From NCBI GenBank assembly GCA_030323885.1, contig CM059187.1, positions 136,255,239 to 136,319,238 on the forward strand: a stretch of 64,000 bases of DNA, in the 5' to 3' direction. The notes below the pieces were generated by a model. It saw only the letters and a list, made by a program, of their open reading frames with translations. It did no database searches and was not told the DNA's origin. The position numbers were made by a program, and so were the translations under genes. This DNA is from Branchipolynoe longqiensis (lineage: Eukaryota; Annelida; Polychaeta; Phyllodocida; Polynoidae). Positions 53,199 to 63,558 of this stretch are shown piece by piece (position 1 is the stretch's first letter; the number at the start of each line of letters is the position of its first letter).

Positions 53199-53437
53199 CC
53201 ACCGGGAGACCTAATGTAATATAAGCTGTCCTGCTATGTCAGACTGGCATGTCGAAGTGCACTAGGGTCATCAAGCATGCGCAGTGACCGCGACCTGCAG
53301 CTGTTAACGCCAGCACAGCGCTAACCACCATACATCAATAATACACACGTCTCGAAACTAGGAACCAGGACCAGACGAGGTGGGCGGTTGGTTGTTGGAG
53401 TGTTACCCTCCTAGCCACATATACGGTTATATCAGGA
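53199..53437 (+). repeat. ~240-bp duplication, copy 2
   Basis: Second copy of 50553-50790, about 2.65 kb away in the same orientation, again ending in the SINE-A tail. It bounds the purine-rich interval. Confidence 0.9.
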
Positions 53438-53594
53438 CGGGGACCAGAGGAGAGAGGAGCAGGGAGCAGCTGCGTGGAACCGGAAGTAAAAAAAAAAAAA
53501 GGTTGAAACGTTGAGTCAGTCCACGCGGGCACCAGTGGAGGTAGCCACCGACCTGCCGTCCGTGTTTAACTCTGGAACCTTCTTCATGCCAACT

Positions 53595-53652
53595 CCGTCC
53601 TGATATGATGACCGTAGATGTTGCCAGGATGTAAAACTCCAACAACCAACCA
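53595..53652 (+). mobile_element. SINE-A T1 tail fragment
   Basis: 'gtcctgatatgatgaccgta' to 'aactccaacaaccaaccaat'. Confidence 0.82.
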
Positions 53653-53714
53653 ATCTTCCTGGCAATGAGAGCAGTCTGTAGGATAGATGGGGATTGCTGA
53701 TATGTGTAGGGCAA

Positions 53715-54425
53715 AACTTCGATTTTATTCAAAATGAATAGAAATACATAACAATTTGGCATTTAACATGTATGGACATATGCAATATAATGATCTGATG
53801 AATATAGCTAAGATAAAACTAGCCACAGTTAAACATTTTGAGCTGAGAAACATACAATTCCACACAAAACAATCAGTCACTTTAAGGCTGATATCCACAT
53901 CTCCATTATTAATTCTTGTTCTAAATATTAAAATGCCAAATGTGTCAACATACACTTGTTTCAGAGAAATATATAACCAATATCCGATTAACCCTACTCA
54001 TTTTCTAGTTATGCATATGTAATTAACCATAGGATATAAATAAAAACTTTAATAAAATAAGTAAAACTGACTCTGGCTATGGCTCTAACACTAGTCTGAG
54101 TGCCTAGATTTGTCTAAATCTAAATGCACATGGCATAAGATGTGCTGATTATATTGATGTAAATGCAATGCTTTTAGTTGGTATTCTGTGTTTCAAACAA
54201 GAGCTGAGATGAGCTGAAACTAGCACATTTGATAGCTGCACCCAGTGTGAAGGGGGAAGGCGATGGGGGAGGGGAAGCGGGAAGTGAGGGGGGAAATGGA
54301 GGGAGGAGGGGAGAGGGGGGAGGAGGGGAGAGGGGGGAGGAGGGAGGGGGGAGGAGGCCATGTCCTTCTCGCGGGTGTGTTTTTCTTCTACGCATCCCAC
54401 AATGCACCGCGCCGGTGGAATGGTG
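53715..54425 (+). repeat. ~700-bp duplication, copy 1
   Basis: Highly similar to 55740-56423 from 'gcaaaacttcgattttattc' to 'gaatggtgatgtagtctat'. Unlike copy 2 it carries a purine-rich insert at 54245-54356. No coding sequence is recognised in either copy. Confidence 0.92.
54245..54356 (+). repeat. purine-rich cassette inserted in duplication
   Basis: Replaces a short segment present in copy 2 (about 56321-56336). Its first ~60 bp match the start of tract 2 at 51727 almost exactly, so it was copied from another tract and did not arise by local slippage alone. Confidence 0.85.
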
Positions 54426-54429
54426 ATGT

Positions 54430-54660
54430 AGTCTATTGTGCTCTGTGGGGCAACCCGGCGCGCGCCCTGCCCGCCCCTCCCGCCCCGCTCGCCCAGCCCT
54501 CACCTCCCGTCCCGCCGCCCGCCTGCCCTTCCCGCACCTCCCGTCCGGCTCCGCCCCTCCCACCCGTCCCGCCGGCCTCTCCCAGCCCTTCTACCCGCAC
54601 CTCCCGCCTGCACCTCCCGCCCCCCCCCCCCCCGCCCGTCCCGCCTGACCATCAGCGCCC
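54430..54660. repeat. CCCGCC-rich tract
   Basis: CCCGCCC/CTCCCGC words with a C run near 54617-54631. Artefactual proline/arginine frames on both strands. Confidence 0.82.
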
Positions 54661-54832
54661 CACCGCAGCAACGACTCGCCGGGCGGCCATGTAGACTCGC
54701 GTCGATGCGCATGCGGGTGGCTGGATACTAGTACTCGTCTGCGCAGCCAGGGGGCTGAGAGTGAAGGGATATGAGTATTGATATCGACGCCTGATGGCGT
54801 TGTGTGTTGTAGGTGTACCCTAATGTGGGTGG

Positions 54833-55085
54833 GTGGTTGGGTGGAGTTTTGCATCCTGGCAACATATAAGGTCAAAAGTATCGAGACGAGTTCCAACTTG
54901 TGACAGGGTACACTCATGGTGGCTTGATACTATTATAGTGCTGCCCCAGTGGAAGACCAGTCCACTGGCACCATGGCCTAATATCCCACTCAGTCACATT
55001 ATCCTAACACTGAGGCAACCAGTCCTTGCCCTATCCTGATAATGCTGAGTGCCTGGCTAGGAAGTGACAAGTATCAATAAGCTCA
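54833..55085 (-). mobile_element. SINE-A, head lost, T1 tail
   Basis: T1 tail and whole body to 'agtgacaagtatcaa'; the tRNA-like head is missing. Confidence 0.8.
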
Positions 55086-55739
55086 ACCCAAACATAGTCT
55101 AGTCTTTTCCTCTCATTCCGCTTCGACTATATACATATGTATATAGTTATCGCTTTTTCTAATTTTTTTTTTCTTATGAATATATAACTAAACAAAAAAA
55201 ACATATATATATACCAAAACAACAAAAGCCAGCAATATATATATATATATCCACACACATATATACATACATATATATATGTATATATATATTGTTGTGT
55301 GTTTTGTTTTGTTTTAGTTTAATTAGCGGAGGAGTGAGAGGTGGGTCAGCAGGGTCAGAGCCATTATTACTGGCTGCCCTCGGTCACGTGACCCGTTGAC
55401 CCGCTCGTGACCTCTGGCGCGCCTACTCTATGGCCGGGCAGGGACCACGTGATGGGGGTCAACAGTGTGGAGAGGAGGAGTTCAACACCCCCCACCTCCC
55501 ACCCTACTCCCAATTCCCCTCCTTCCAAACGTCCACCCTCCAAACAACCTGCCACAGACAGCAGTGGTGCCGTAAAGTAGTGTAAAGTACTTCCTGCAAT
55601 GGTTTAGTGCTGTAGCCAATTCACTGCCTTCAGAATAGTTGGGTAGTTTCCTAATAGACGAGATCACCGTTCCGACTGAGCATGCGATGAAAACGGCGTT
55701 GGCAGCAAAGCAAATGTGTATGGCCAGTCAGTTTGCCAA
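55086..55739. other. no gene; TA-rich then unassigned
   Basis: (TA)n/ATAC patches at about 55120-55290, then a GC-richer unassigned stretch. Confidence 0.45.
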
Positions 55740-56423
55740 TAGGCATATGGCAAAACTTCTATTTTATTCAAAATGAATAGAAATACATAACAATTTGGCA
55801 AAAGCATGTATGCACACATGTAATATAATGATCTGATGAATATAACTAAGACAAAACTAGCCATAGTTAAACATTTTGAGCTTAGAAACATACAATATCA
55901 CAGAAAGCAATCAGTCACTTTAAGGTTGATATGCACATCACTATTATTAATTCTTGTTCTAAATATTAAAATGCCAAATGTGTCAACAGACACTTGTTTC
56001 AGAGAAATTTATAACCAATATATGATTAACCCTACTAATTTTCTAATTCTACATATGTCATTAACCATAGGATATAAATAAAAACATGAATAAAATAAGT
56101 AAAACTGACTCTGGCTATGGCTCTAACACTAGTCTGAGTGCCCAGATTTGTCTAAGTATAAATGCATATGGCATAATATGTGCTGATTATATTTATGTAC
56201 ATGCAATGCGGGATAAAAGATTAACATCTTAATTTATTATATATATTTTTTAGTTGGTATTCTATGTATCAAACAAGAGCTGAGATGAGCTGAAACTAGA
56301 ACATTTCATAGCTGCACCCAGATTATTAGATTGTGCCATGTGCTTCTCGTGGGTGTGTTTTTCTTCCACGCATCCCACAATGCACCGTGCCGCTGGAATG
56401 GTGATGTAGTCTATCGGAGAGCA
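55740..56423 (+). repeat. ~700-bp duplication, copy 2
   Basis: Second copy of 53715-54425, with a ~40-bp extra segment near 56210-56250 (gggataaaagattaacatct). Confidence 0.92.
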
Positions 56424-56491
56424 ACTGAAAAGCTGACGCCATTACGCCCCAACTCGACACAGCAGTAGCGCAATTAGGTCAGCGTCCCGGA

Positions 56492-56803
56492 AGATTGGTT
56501 GTTTGTTGGAGTTTTATGTCTTGGCAACATCTGAGGTCATATCATGACGGGCACCGACTGTGACAGTGTGCAGTCATGGCAACGTTATAGTGCTGCCCCA
56601 CTGGGAGACCAGGTCACCAGCAGCATGACCTGATATCCCACTGAGTCACATTATCTTGACACTGAGCCAATCCTAATAATGCTGAGTGCCTGGCTAGGAA
56701 GCAACAAGTATAAACTTTTAGGTCATTGGTTTGATTCAACCAGGTTTCGAATCGGTCGGTTCGAATCCCACCATCTACCAAAACGGGACATGGACGGGCA
56801 ACT
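56492..56803 (-). mobile_element. SINE-A, head partly lost
   Basis: T1 tail at left and body complete, with a small deletion near 56668; the H2 head is cut after 'aaaacgggacatggacggg', where the satellite begins. Confidence 0.82.
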
Positions 56804-58125
56804 TGGATGTGTCTATATGTATGGCCTGTGTGCTGTGAACATTGCAGTGTATGTGCAATGTTGTGCATTTTGCTATGCTATATACGTAAGTTAGAAAGTG
56901 TGCATTGTGGGTGTGTCTATGTGTATTGCACGTGTGCTGTGTACATTGTGTTGTATGTGCAATGTTGTGCATTGTGCTAGACTATATATACGTAAGTTAG
57001 AACAGTGTACAATGTGGGTGTGTCGATGTGCATTGCGTGTGTGCTGTGTACATTGTGTTGTATGTGCAATGTTGTACATTGTGCTATGCTATATATATGT
57101 AAGTTAGAACAGTGTACATTGTGGGTGTGTCTATGTGTACTTGTGTATTGCATGTGTACTGTGTACATTGTGTTGTATGTACAATGTTGTGCATTGTGCT
57201 AGGCTATATATACGTAAGTTAGAACAGTGTACATTGTGGGTGTGTCTATGTGTATTGTGTGTGTGCTGTGTACATTGTGTTGTATGTGCAATGTTGTACA
57301 TTGTGCTATGCTATATATACGTAAGTTAGAACAGTGTACATTGTGGGTGTGTCTATGTGTACTGGAGAATTGCATGTGTACTGTGTACATTGTGTTGTAT
57401 GTGCAATGTTGTGCATTGTGCTAGGCTATATATACGTAAGTTAGAACAGTGTACATTGTGGGTGTGTCTATGTGTATTGCATGTGTACTGTGTACATTGT
57501 GCTGTATGTGCAATGTTGTACATTGTGCTATGCTATATATACGTAAGTTAGAACAGTGTACATTGTGGGTGTGTCTATGTGTATTGTGTGTGTGCTGTGT
57601 ATATTGTGTTGTATGTGCAATGTTGTACATTGTGCTATGCTATATATACGTAAGTTAGAACAGTGTACATTGTGGGTGTGTCTATGTGTATTGTGTGTGT
57701 GCTGTGTACATTGTGTTGTATGTGCAATGTTGTGCATTGTGCTATGCTATATATATATAAGTTAGAACAGTGTGCATTGTGGGTGTGTCTATGTGTATTG
57801 CACGTGTGCTGTGTACATTGTGTTGTATATACAATGTTGTGCATTGTGCTAGGCTATATATATACGTAAGTTAGAACAGTGTGCCTTGTAGGTGTGTCTA
57901 TGTACATTGCGTGTGTGCTGTGTACATTGTGCTGTATGTGCAATGTTGTACATTGTGCTATGCTATATATACATAAGTTAGAACAGTGTACATTGTGGGT
58001 GTGTCTATGCATATGGCGTGTGTACTGTGTACATTGTACTGCATGTGCATTGTACTGTATGTGCAGTGTTGTGCGTTGTGTTGTGTGCAGAGTGCGTAAT
58101 AGTGTGCATGTGTGATATGTAAGTA
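56804..58125. repeat. ~107-bp satellite, about 12 units
   Basis: Anchor GTAAGTTAGAA recurs at about 56886, 56992, 57100, 57213, 57321, 57437, 57543, 57650, 57757, 57868 and 57973. Two units (around 57139 and 57361) carry an 8-bp insertion, 222 bp apart, hinting at a dimeric higher-order unit. The cysteine/valine-rich frames on both strands (CVLCTLCCMCNVVHC) are satellite translations. Confidence 0.95.
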
Positions 58126-58784
58126 AGTTAGAGTGTGTTCTGCAGTGTATATTTGTGTAGGTGGCTCACAGCGCCCTCTGGGGCCCGGTAGGCTAGAGAT
58201 ACGGCTACAGGCATTATCAGTACCACCTCAGGTGTCCCTGACGCTGACCCGTCCAGCCCGGCTTTGGCTTTGGCGGCCTCTACATACAATGAAAGGAACC
58301 TTCACACGAGACGTCATTTGGACCCGCCCTTTTGGTCGGTCATGGGGTATGTGCTTTCCAGGCTCCAGGTAACCGACTGGTTGGCAGTTGTTTTTATTGG
58401 GGGCAACCCCGGTTAATCAGGACTACTTTGGTCCCACACCACAAGCACACATAGCAATATACAGACACGCACTCAGGTCACCATTAACCCTAATATCGAA
58501 AATATATAATACCCCCCCCCCCCAAATGTATGTATAAGAAAACAAGAAGCGAGAGCTGGTTGTGTTTCTCTGGAGACAAATTACACAGCTTTACTTCTGA
58601 AACTTCTCGCAGTAATACAAGAGAGCAATAAAAGAGAAGACCACTTCAAGGCTGTCCACCCATGAGACTGGAGGAGGCCCTCCGGTACCCTGCCCCGCCT
58701 GTTACATTTTTAAAGCTGCCCCTAAACTAGGCCTTCAACCCCACCTCCTTCCCCACCCCTCCCCCCACATAGCCACCCCTCAAT
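58126..58784. other. no gene recognised; poly-C
   Basis: C run at about 58512-58523; otherwise unassigned. Confidence 0.4.
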
Positions 58785-59305
58785 GTCCGTTTTATATATG
58801 GTACGCATCTGGCGTATCCGTTATCTGTCCGGTGGTGTCCAGTGTGTACGGTGGCAAGTTTTGAAAATGCACAAAACATGTACTGGACACCATCGGACTG
58901 ACATGTAAGGTTGGAGTCCATTTTAAGTCAATTTAGTCCATTTTGTCTGATTCATGTCCTTTACCCATCCGTTATGTCTCCGGTTTGCTTCCTGCAGAGT
59001 CCATTGATGGTGTTGCAGGAATTCGGTCAGTATATGTTTCCGGTGCATCCATGACAGTCCGGTAAGTGTCCGGTTGATGTTCGGTCCGTCCGTTTGACAT
59101 TCGGTTGTCGTCCGGTTATCGTCCGGTGGCTATCCATTCATGTCTGTTTCATGTCCGTTTCATGTCTGTTCATCCAGCGTCCATTGACCTGATAGCACAA
59201 CATTTTGACACATTTCGATACATTTTAATACCGAACACCACCGGACTAGAAAATTCCTTGTCTGGTTTATGTCCGTTGCTCAATCCAGTAAGGTGTGACA
59301 GGCAC
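58785..59305 (-). mobile_element. CCGGAC-rich element, copy 2
   Basis: Inverse of 33071-33583; on the minus strand it starts GTGCCTGTCACACCTTACTG. It is better preserved in the middle (tccggtt/gtccggt words). Confidence 0.78.
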
Positions 59306-60009
59306 TTAAGGCTTTTGCCAACTTTGCGACCATCTGTGACCATCTTATGGCCACCTTGCGACCACTTTGCGACTGGTCGCTGAGCAGTCGCACACCATTT
59401 TTGGCCCTTTTGGTCACAAGAAGGTTGCAGCTCCTGCACCAAAACCCTCCTTGCGACCAAAGATTGGTCAGCGTAATAATATTAACAACAAAAATAATAA
59501 CTTTAAAAGTAGAATATAACAATTCACCAATTATATTTAGATTTATCTAAATCTTTATTACATAATTTAAAATATCCTACATCTAAAAAAGAAAAAGCCA
59601 GAAATTTAAAACCACCAGATAATGAAACTTTAATCTCATCATAGTTTGTTGTTATTGCAATGGAGGCGGTTTCAATCAAGTGAGGATTTCCAATTGAAAC
59701 TACATGAGACAGCCCCAGCGATTGCGCAGTCAATTACACCAAAGGGTTGTGGGCGCAGAGCGTGCAGGGGGAGGAGTTGCGGAGGTGTGGGTGGGGTCAG
59801 AGTGTGGGGCAAGCCTGTCTTCCAATTAGCCAATTACAGAAGACTGCAGGGGAAATAGAATCCCGGATGCCACACTGCATTATCGATGTGCATATCACAG
59901 AGAACTACAGTGTCTGTGGTATCATTAATATCCACCTTGCCTCATTGAGCCTTGGTCTTTATATTACTGGGAATAACATAATAATATCTATTGCAATCCC
60001 AGGTGCACC
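59306..60009. other. no gene; TTGCGACCA-rich start
   Basis: 59310-59480 repeats 'ttgcgacca/ggtcgc' words and may be part of an adjoining element. The rest is unassigned. Confidence 0.45.
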
Positions 60010-60020
60010 CAATCCTCATA

Positions 60021-60370
60021 CAGGTTGGTAGTTGGAGCTTTACGTCCTGCAACATCTAAGGTCATATCAGGACGGGTACCTACTTATGACACTCATGGCG
60101 CTACTCATGCACTTGTGTACTCATGGCGACTTTATAGTGGTGCCCCACTGGGAAATCCGGCTGCGGCCAGCATGACCCTATATCCCGTGCAGTCACATTA
60201 TCCTGACACTGAGCTAACCAGTCCTTGCCCTATCCTCTTAATGCCGAGCGCCAGGCTAGGAAGTGGCAAGTATCAATTGTAAAGTCATGGGTTCGACTCG
60301 ACCTAGAACCGAACTCTCGACTTCCGCACGAGAGGCCCGCGCTCTACCGATTATGCCACTGCGCCCATGG
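60021..60370 (-). mobile_element. SINE-A full copy, H1 head / T1 tail, with TSD
   Basis: Flanked by CAATCCTCATA (60010-60020) and CAATCCTTATA (60371-60381). A 15-20-bp internal duplication (actcatggcg) lengthens it to 350 bp. Confidence 0.9.
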
Positions 60371-60381
60371 CAATCCTTATA

Positions 60382-60739
60382 TAAGACGATTACTAGTGTG
60401 ACTGGGGTAACCCCAGCACCCCAACACCCACCCCCTCCCTTAACTGTTTTCCCAAAGAGACCTCAGGGATACAAGATAATTACCCGGTTGCTATTCCCAC
60501 CCCAACCATTAGGAGTTTTCTTTGTGTGCTCATAATTACGCACATTTATTAGATTTATTGCTACATCTTTTTTTTTACATTTCTGGTGGAAGAAGAACTA
60601 ATTGTGTGCGGTAACCATCTACTTTGCCACGTTCGCCTATGTAGTGATATAATGGCTCACACCGTCAGTATGTTGTCACAGCCATATCTAGGTATTTTTG
60701 TTAGGGTAGAAAGAGGCAGAAACATTTCAAATCTAGAGG
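60382..60739. other. no gene recognised
   Basis: Unassigned. Confidence 0.4.
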
Positions 60740-61061
60740 ATCAGGGCCGCATTCAGGGTCCGTCTCGGAGGCGCCGCGGACACGTCTCCACAATGCTTTT
60801 TGTCCTATTTGCTTTCAGGGCGTGTCTCGGTGATGTCTCGGAGACGCCTCCCTTTTCAGACTGGAGATGAAAAGCGCCTAAAAAATGCCGCCGCATTCAG
60901 TGGTTTCAGCTAATCACAGCACAGCTTTTCCATTGCAAATGGCCACCGCCTATGGGGGTGGCCATTTTCGAGACAACAAACTGCTTTTGCTGTTCAGACT
61001 AGCATGACGTCATGGCCATCTCCGAGGCGCCTCCGAGACGGACCCTGAACGCGGCCCTGAT
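60740..61061. mobile_element. TIR element, 35-bp ends, 322 bp
   Basis: TCAGGGCCGCATTCAGGGTC... (60741-60775) pairs with the inverse at 61027-61061 with one mismatch. The GTCTCGGAG word recurs inside. Starts CAGGG like hAT elements but lacks an 8-bp duplication. Non-coding. Confidence 0.85.
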
Positions 61062-61600
61062 ATGCAATTTCCAGCTATTTCAGGAAGATGACATACTGGT
61101 TCTCTTTTGTTGGAGGAAGGGGGCGGGGGGAGGGGGGATTAACTCCCTCCCTTACTCCCTCCTCCCACCCCCACATCTCAGTCAAATTACAATGAAATTG
61201 AGCACGTCAGTATTTGCCAAATCCAATATCATTCAAAACAATTATCACCTGGCCAACTGTCAGATGATCTACCAACAAACCCGTCATGCTATGACCTTAG
61301 ATGTTGCCAGGATGAAACACACCAACCAACCAAAATCTACCAACAAATGCCAACTTTCTTGCGATCTTTACTTTGCCTTGGCCGAGAATCACCCTGTATA
61401 TCCATGGACATACCTCATGGGAACGGAGGGTTTTACAAACTAGACCATGCGTCGCCTCCCCCCCCCCCTCCCCCCTTTACATACACAACTCAATGAATAT
61501 CATCACTAAGATTGTATCGTAGTCTGCATCGTAATGGCGTGATCGACCCCGGGTGAGGAGTTACCCAGGCGTCGGCGGCGCGGCGGAGATGTGGCGGGCA
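61062..61600. other. no gene; SINE-A tail scrap
   Basis: A short SINE-A T1 tail (+) lies at 61285-61330 (gaccttagatgttgccagga). The rest, including a C run near 61457, is unassigned. Confidence 0.55.
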
Positions 61601-61977
61601 GACGGCCGGGGGGACTGAATTGAGGCGGGGGTTGAGGAGGGGGGGGGGGTGGTTGAGGGGGGGGTTGTGGCAGGCGGATGGATGGGGTGGAACGGGGTTG
61701 TGGCGGGGGGGGGGGGCGGCGGACAGTGAAGTCCCGGAATAGGAATGACTGGCTATGACTATGGGGAGTAGGCTGAGCTTGTCGACACAATGGCGTGGGG
61801 TGGGTGGGGTTTTGGGGAGGGGGGTGGGAGTAGGAGGTTGAAAGGGTGGGGAAGGGGCAGGGGCAGAATGACTTACACAGTGGGATAAGGATAGGTGTGT
61901 GGGCTTCGGGGATTGTGGGTGGTTGTTGAGGAGTGCAGGGTGGCTCGGGGGTGGGGGGGGGGGGGGGGGGGGGGGGG
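61601..61977 (+). repeat. G-rich tract ending in 25-base poly-G
   Basis: GGGGTTG/GGGGTGG words followed by an uninterrupted G25 at 61953-61977, the longest pure homopolymer I noted in the window. Confidence 0.92.
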
Positions 61978-62087
61978 AGACGCTCCGCGTGATGACGAGC
62001 CTCGATTTGATCCCCGGCGGGCCGCCGGGTCGCGAGCAGCTCGGGTGGGCCATCTGGCTGGCCATGCTCCTAAGTCGACCTCAGGGA

Positions 62088-62330
62088 ACCCCCCCCCCCC
62101 AACTTCCCCTCACCCACCCGCCAACCACCAACCACACCCTCCCTCACCCACCCCGCCTTCCATCTCCTCAGCCACCCAACAACCAACAACCCTCACATCC
62201 CCCTAACCCCACATTGCCAGCACAGATTGCGGCAAGTCCAACTTTGCCACAAGCACCCCCTCCCCCCACAACGCCTGCCATATCCGGCCACACGGCGCAG
62301 GCGCAGGCGCACCGGAAGTACCCGAACAGG
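62088..62330. repeat. C/A-rich low-complexity tract
   Basis: CCCACCC/CCAACCA words; proline-rich frames are artefacts. Confidence 0.7.
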
Positions 62331-62403
62331 ATAAACGCAGGTCACCCTACTGGAACCGCCCCCTCCAACCCACCCCTCAATATTGAGCCAGCCGCGCCTT
62401 ACT

Positions 62404-62540
62404 GGGCTACTGTGTACGGTCGACAAATCGGCGACCTCGCGTGTGGGAAATAGGGAGTTCGGTTCCCTGTCAAGTGAAAGAAAGCAATGACTTATAAAAT
62501 TGATACTTGTCGTTTCCTAGCCTGGCGCTCAGCATTAATA
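62404..62540 (+). mobile_element. SINE-A, H1 head and start of body
   Basis: 'cgacaaatcggcgacctcgc', 'ggagttcggttccctgtcaa' and 'ttgatacttgtcgtttccta'; cut at 'cattaata'. Confidence 0.75.
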
Positions 62541-63300
62541 TGAAGAATTTACGGCTGGCCATCGCAGTTACTCCTCTTATACTCACTACTATCATGAGGA
62601 TCCTGGCAACTGCCTGCCAGTCTCCCTCCACTAAATACCAAAACACAACTCATAAGAAAGAAAGGGAGACAAATCACTCAAGATTGACAGTGATAAGGTT
62701 GATCTTTATTGCTACAACTCTTGTTCACCTACTAGTGACCTGCCACCCTGACTCACTTACAACCTTCCACACAGACCCACATAGCTACTGCTTGTTCAGT
62801 CAAAATCAGTGCCTATTGGTGTTACACACAACTCAGTGGTGAACTGCTTCCTTTGGTATCTCTAGAGTGAGTGTGTGGTCTGTCCAGCAAGTGCAAGGAG
62901 TACAAGGGTGACTGGGCTCACACAGCCAGCCAATCAGACACCTCTGCAGCCTGGGAGGGATGGCACTCAAGAGGGGGCACCTGTCACTCAACCCCAGGGC
63001 AGGTGGTGTCCCTAATGTATGTCATCATACAGTTACAGTAAACAATAATAAATGCCCCTCTCCATTTGCACTCTTCCTGGTGCATGGAGGGAAAATTTCT
63101 GTAATTATTAACCGTATCTTAATATCCGGACATCATACCGCCATCCTGGTCACCATGCATCATAGCATTTACACATAGTTATTTATATGTCACACAGTGA
63201 GTGGGCACACATTGCATCACTATTACATACCAATGGTCCCCGAGATATTGATTTGATTCCAAGCTCGGCTATTATGACCGAAAGACCGTATCTTTTTACA
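62541..63300 (-). mobile_element. LTR-like repeat, third copy
   Basis: Homologous to 9426-10361 in the same orientation, with a ~200-bp deletion and divergence. Ends 'tctttttaca'. Lies ~260 bp from a Gypsy fragment of the same orientation; a direct link is not shown. Confidence 0.5.
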
Positions 63301-63345
63301 AATAGGATAGGGCAAGGACTGGTTAACTCAGTGACTGAGTGGGAT
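63301..63345 (+). mobile_element. SINE-A body scrap
   Basis: 'ggatagggcaaggactggtt' to 'gactgagtgggata', with an internal deletion. Confidence 0.65.
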
Positions 63346-63357
63346 AATTTGTTACCC

Positions 63358-63428
63358 AAATAAAACCATCGATATAGGGGAGTGTCCGATCTGTGGAGGT
63401 GATCGGTTAGAGAGATTTTACTGTATAT
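63358..63428. mobile_element. Tc1/mariner-like MITE, one end
   Basis: 'tccgatctgtggaggtgatc' and 'ggttagagagattttactgt' match the inverse of the left half of 1915-2092, ending at TA. Confidence 0.65.
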
Positions 63429-63558
63429 ATATGGAAGTTATCTGAATTGGCAAAGGATCGCAGAAAAGAATGTGTGGTATAAAGCATGTATACAAATATT
63501 ATTATGGAACCTTTCAATTGCATATATTTAGATTGATATTAAGGGTTTGTGTTTTAAT

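Noticed and set aside
52580..53202. Pro/Ser-rich frames of 150-186 codons
   Set aside because: Three overlapping minus-strand frames across a purine-rich tract; composition artefact.
54263..54731. Gly/Glu- and Pro/Arg-rich frames
   Set aside because: Cover the purine cassette and the CCCGCC-rich tract; no domain and no conserved start.
56775..57869. Family of ~65-codon Cys/Val and His/Thr frames
   Set aside because: Translations of the 107-bp satellite on both strands, repeating with the DNA unit.
56804..58125. CRISPR array
   Set aside because: Repeats are contiguous with no unique spacers, and the window is clearly eukaryotic. The same applies to the arrays at 15846 and 35251.
61490..62453. 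Pro-rich frames of 94-191 codons
   Set aside because: Lie in G-rich/C-rich low-complexity DNA including a 25-base G run; frames overlap on both strands.
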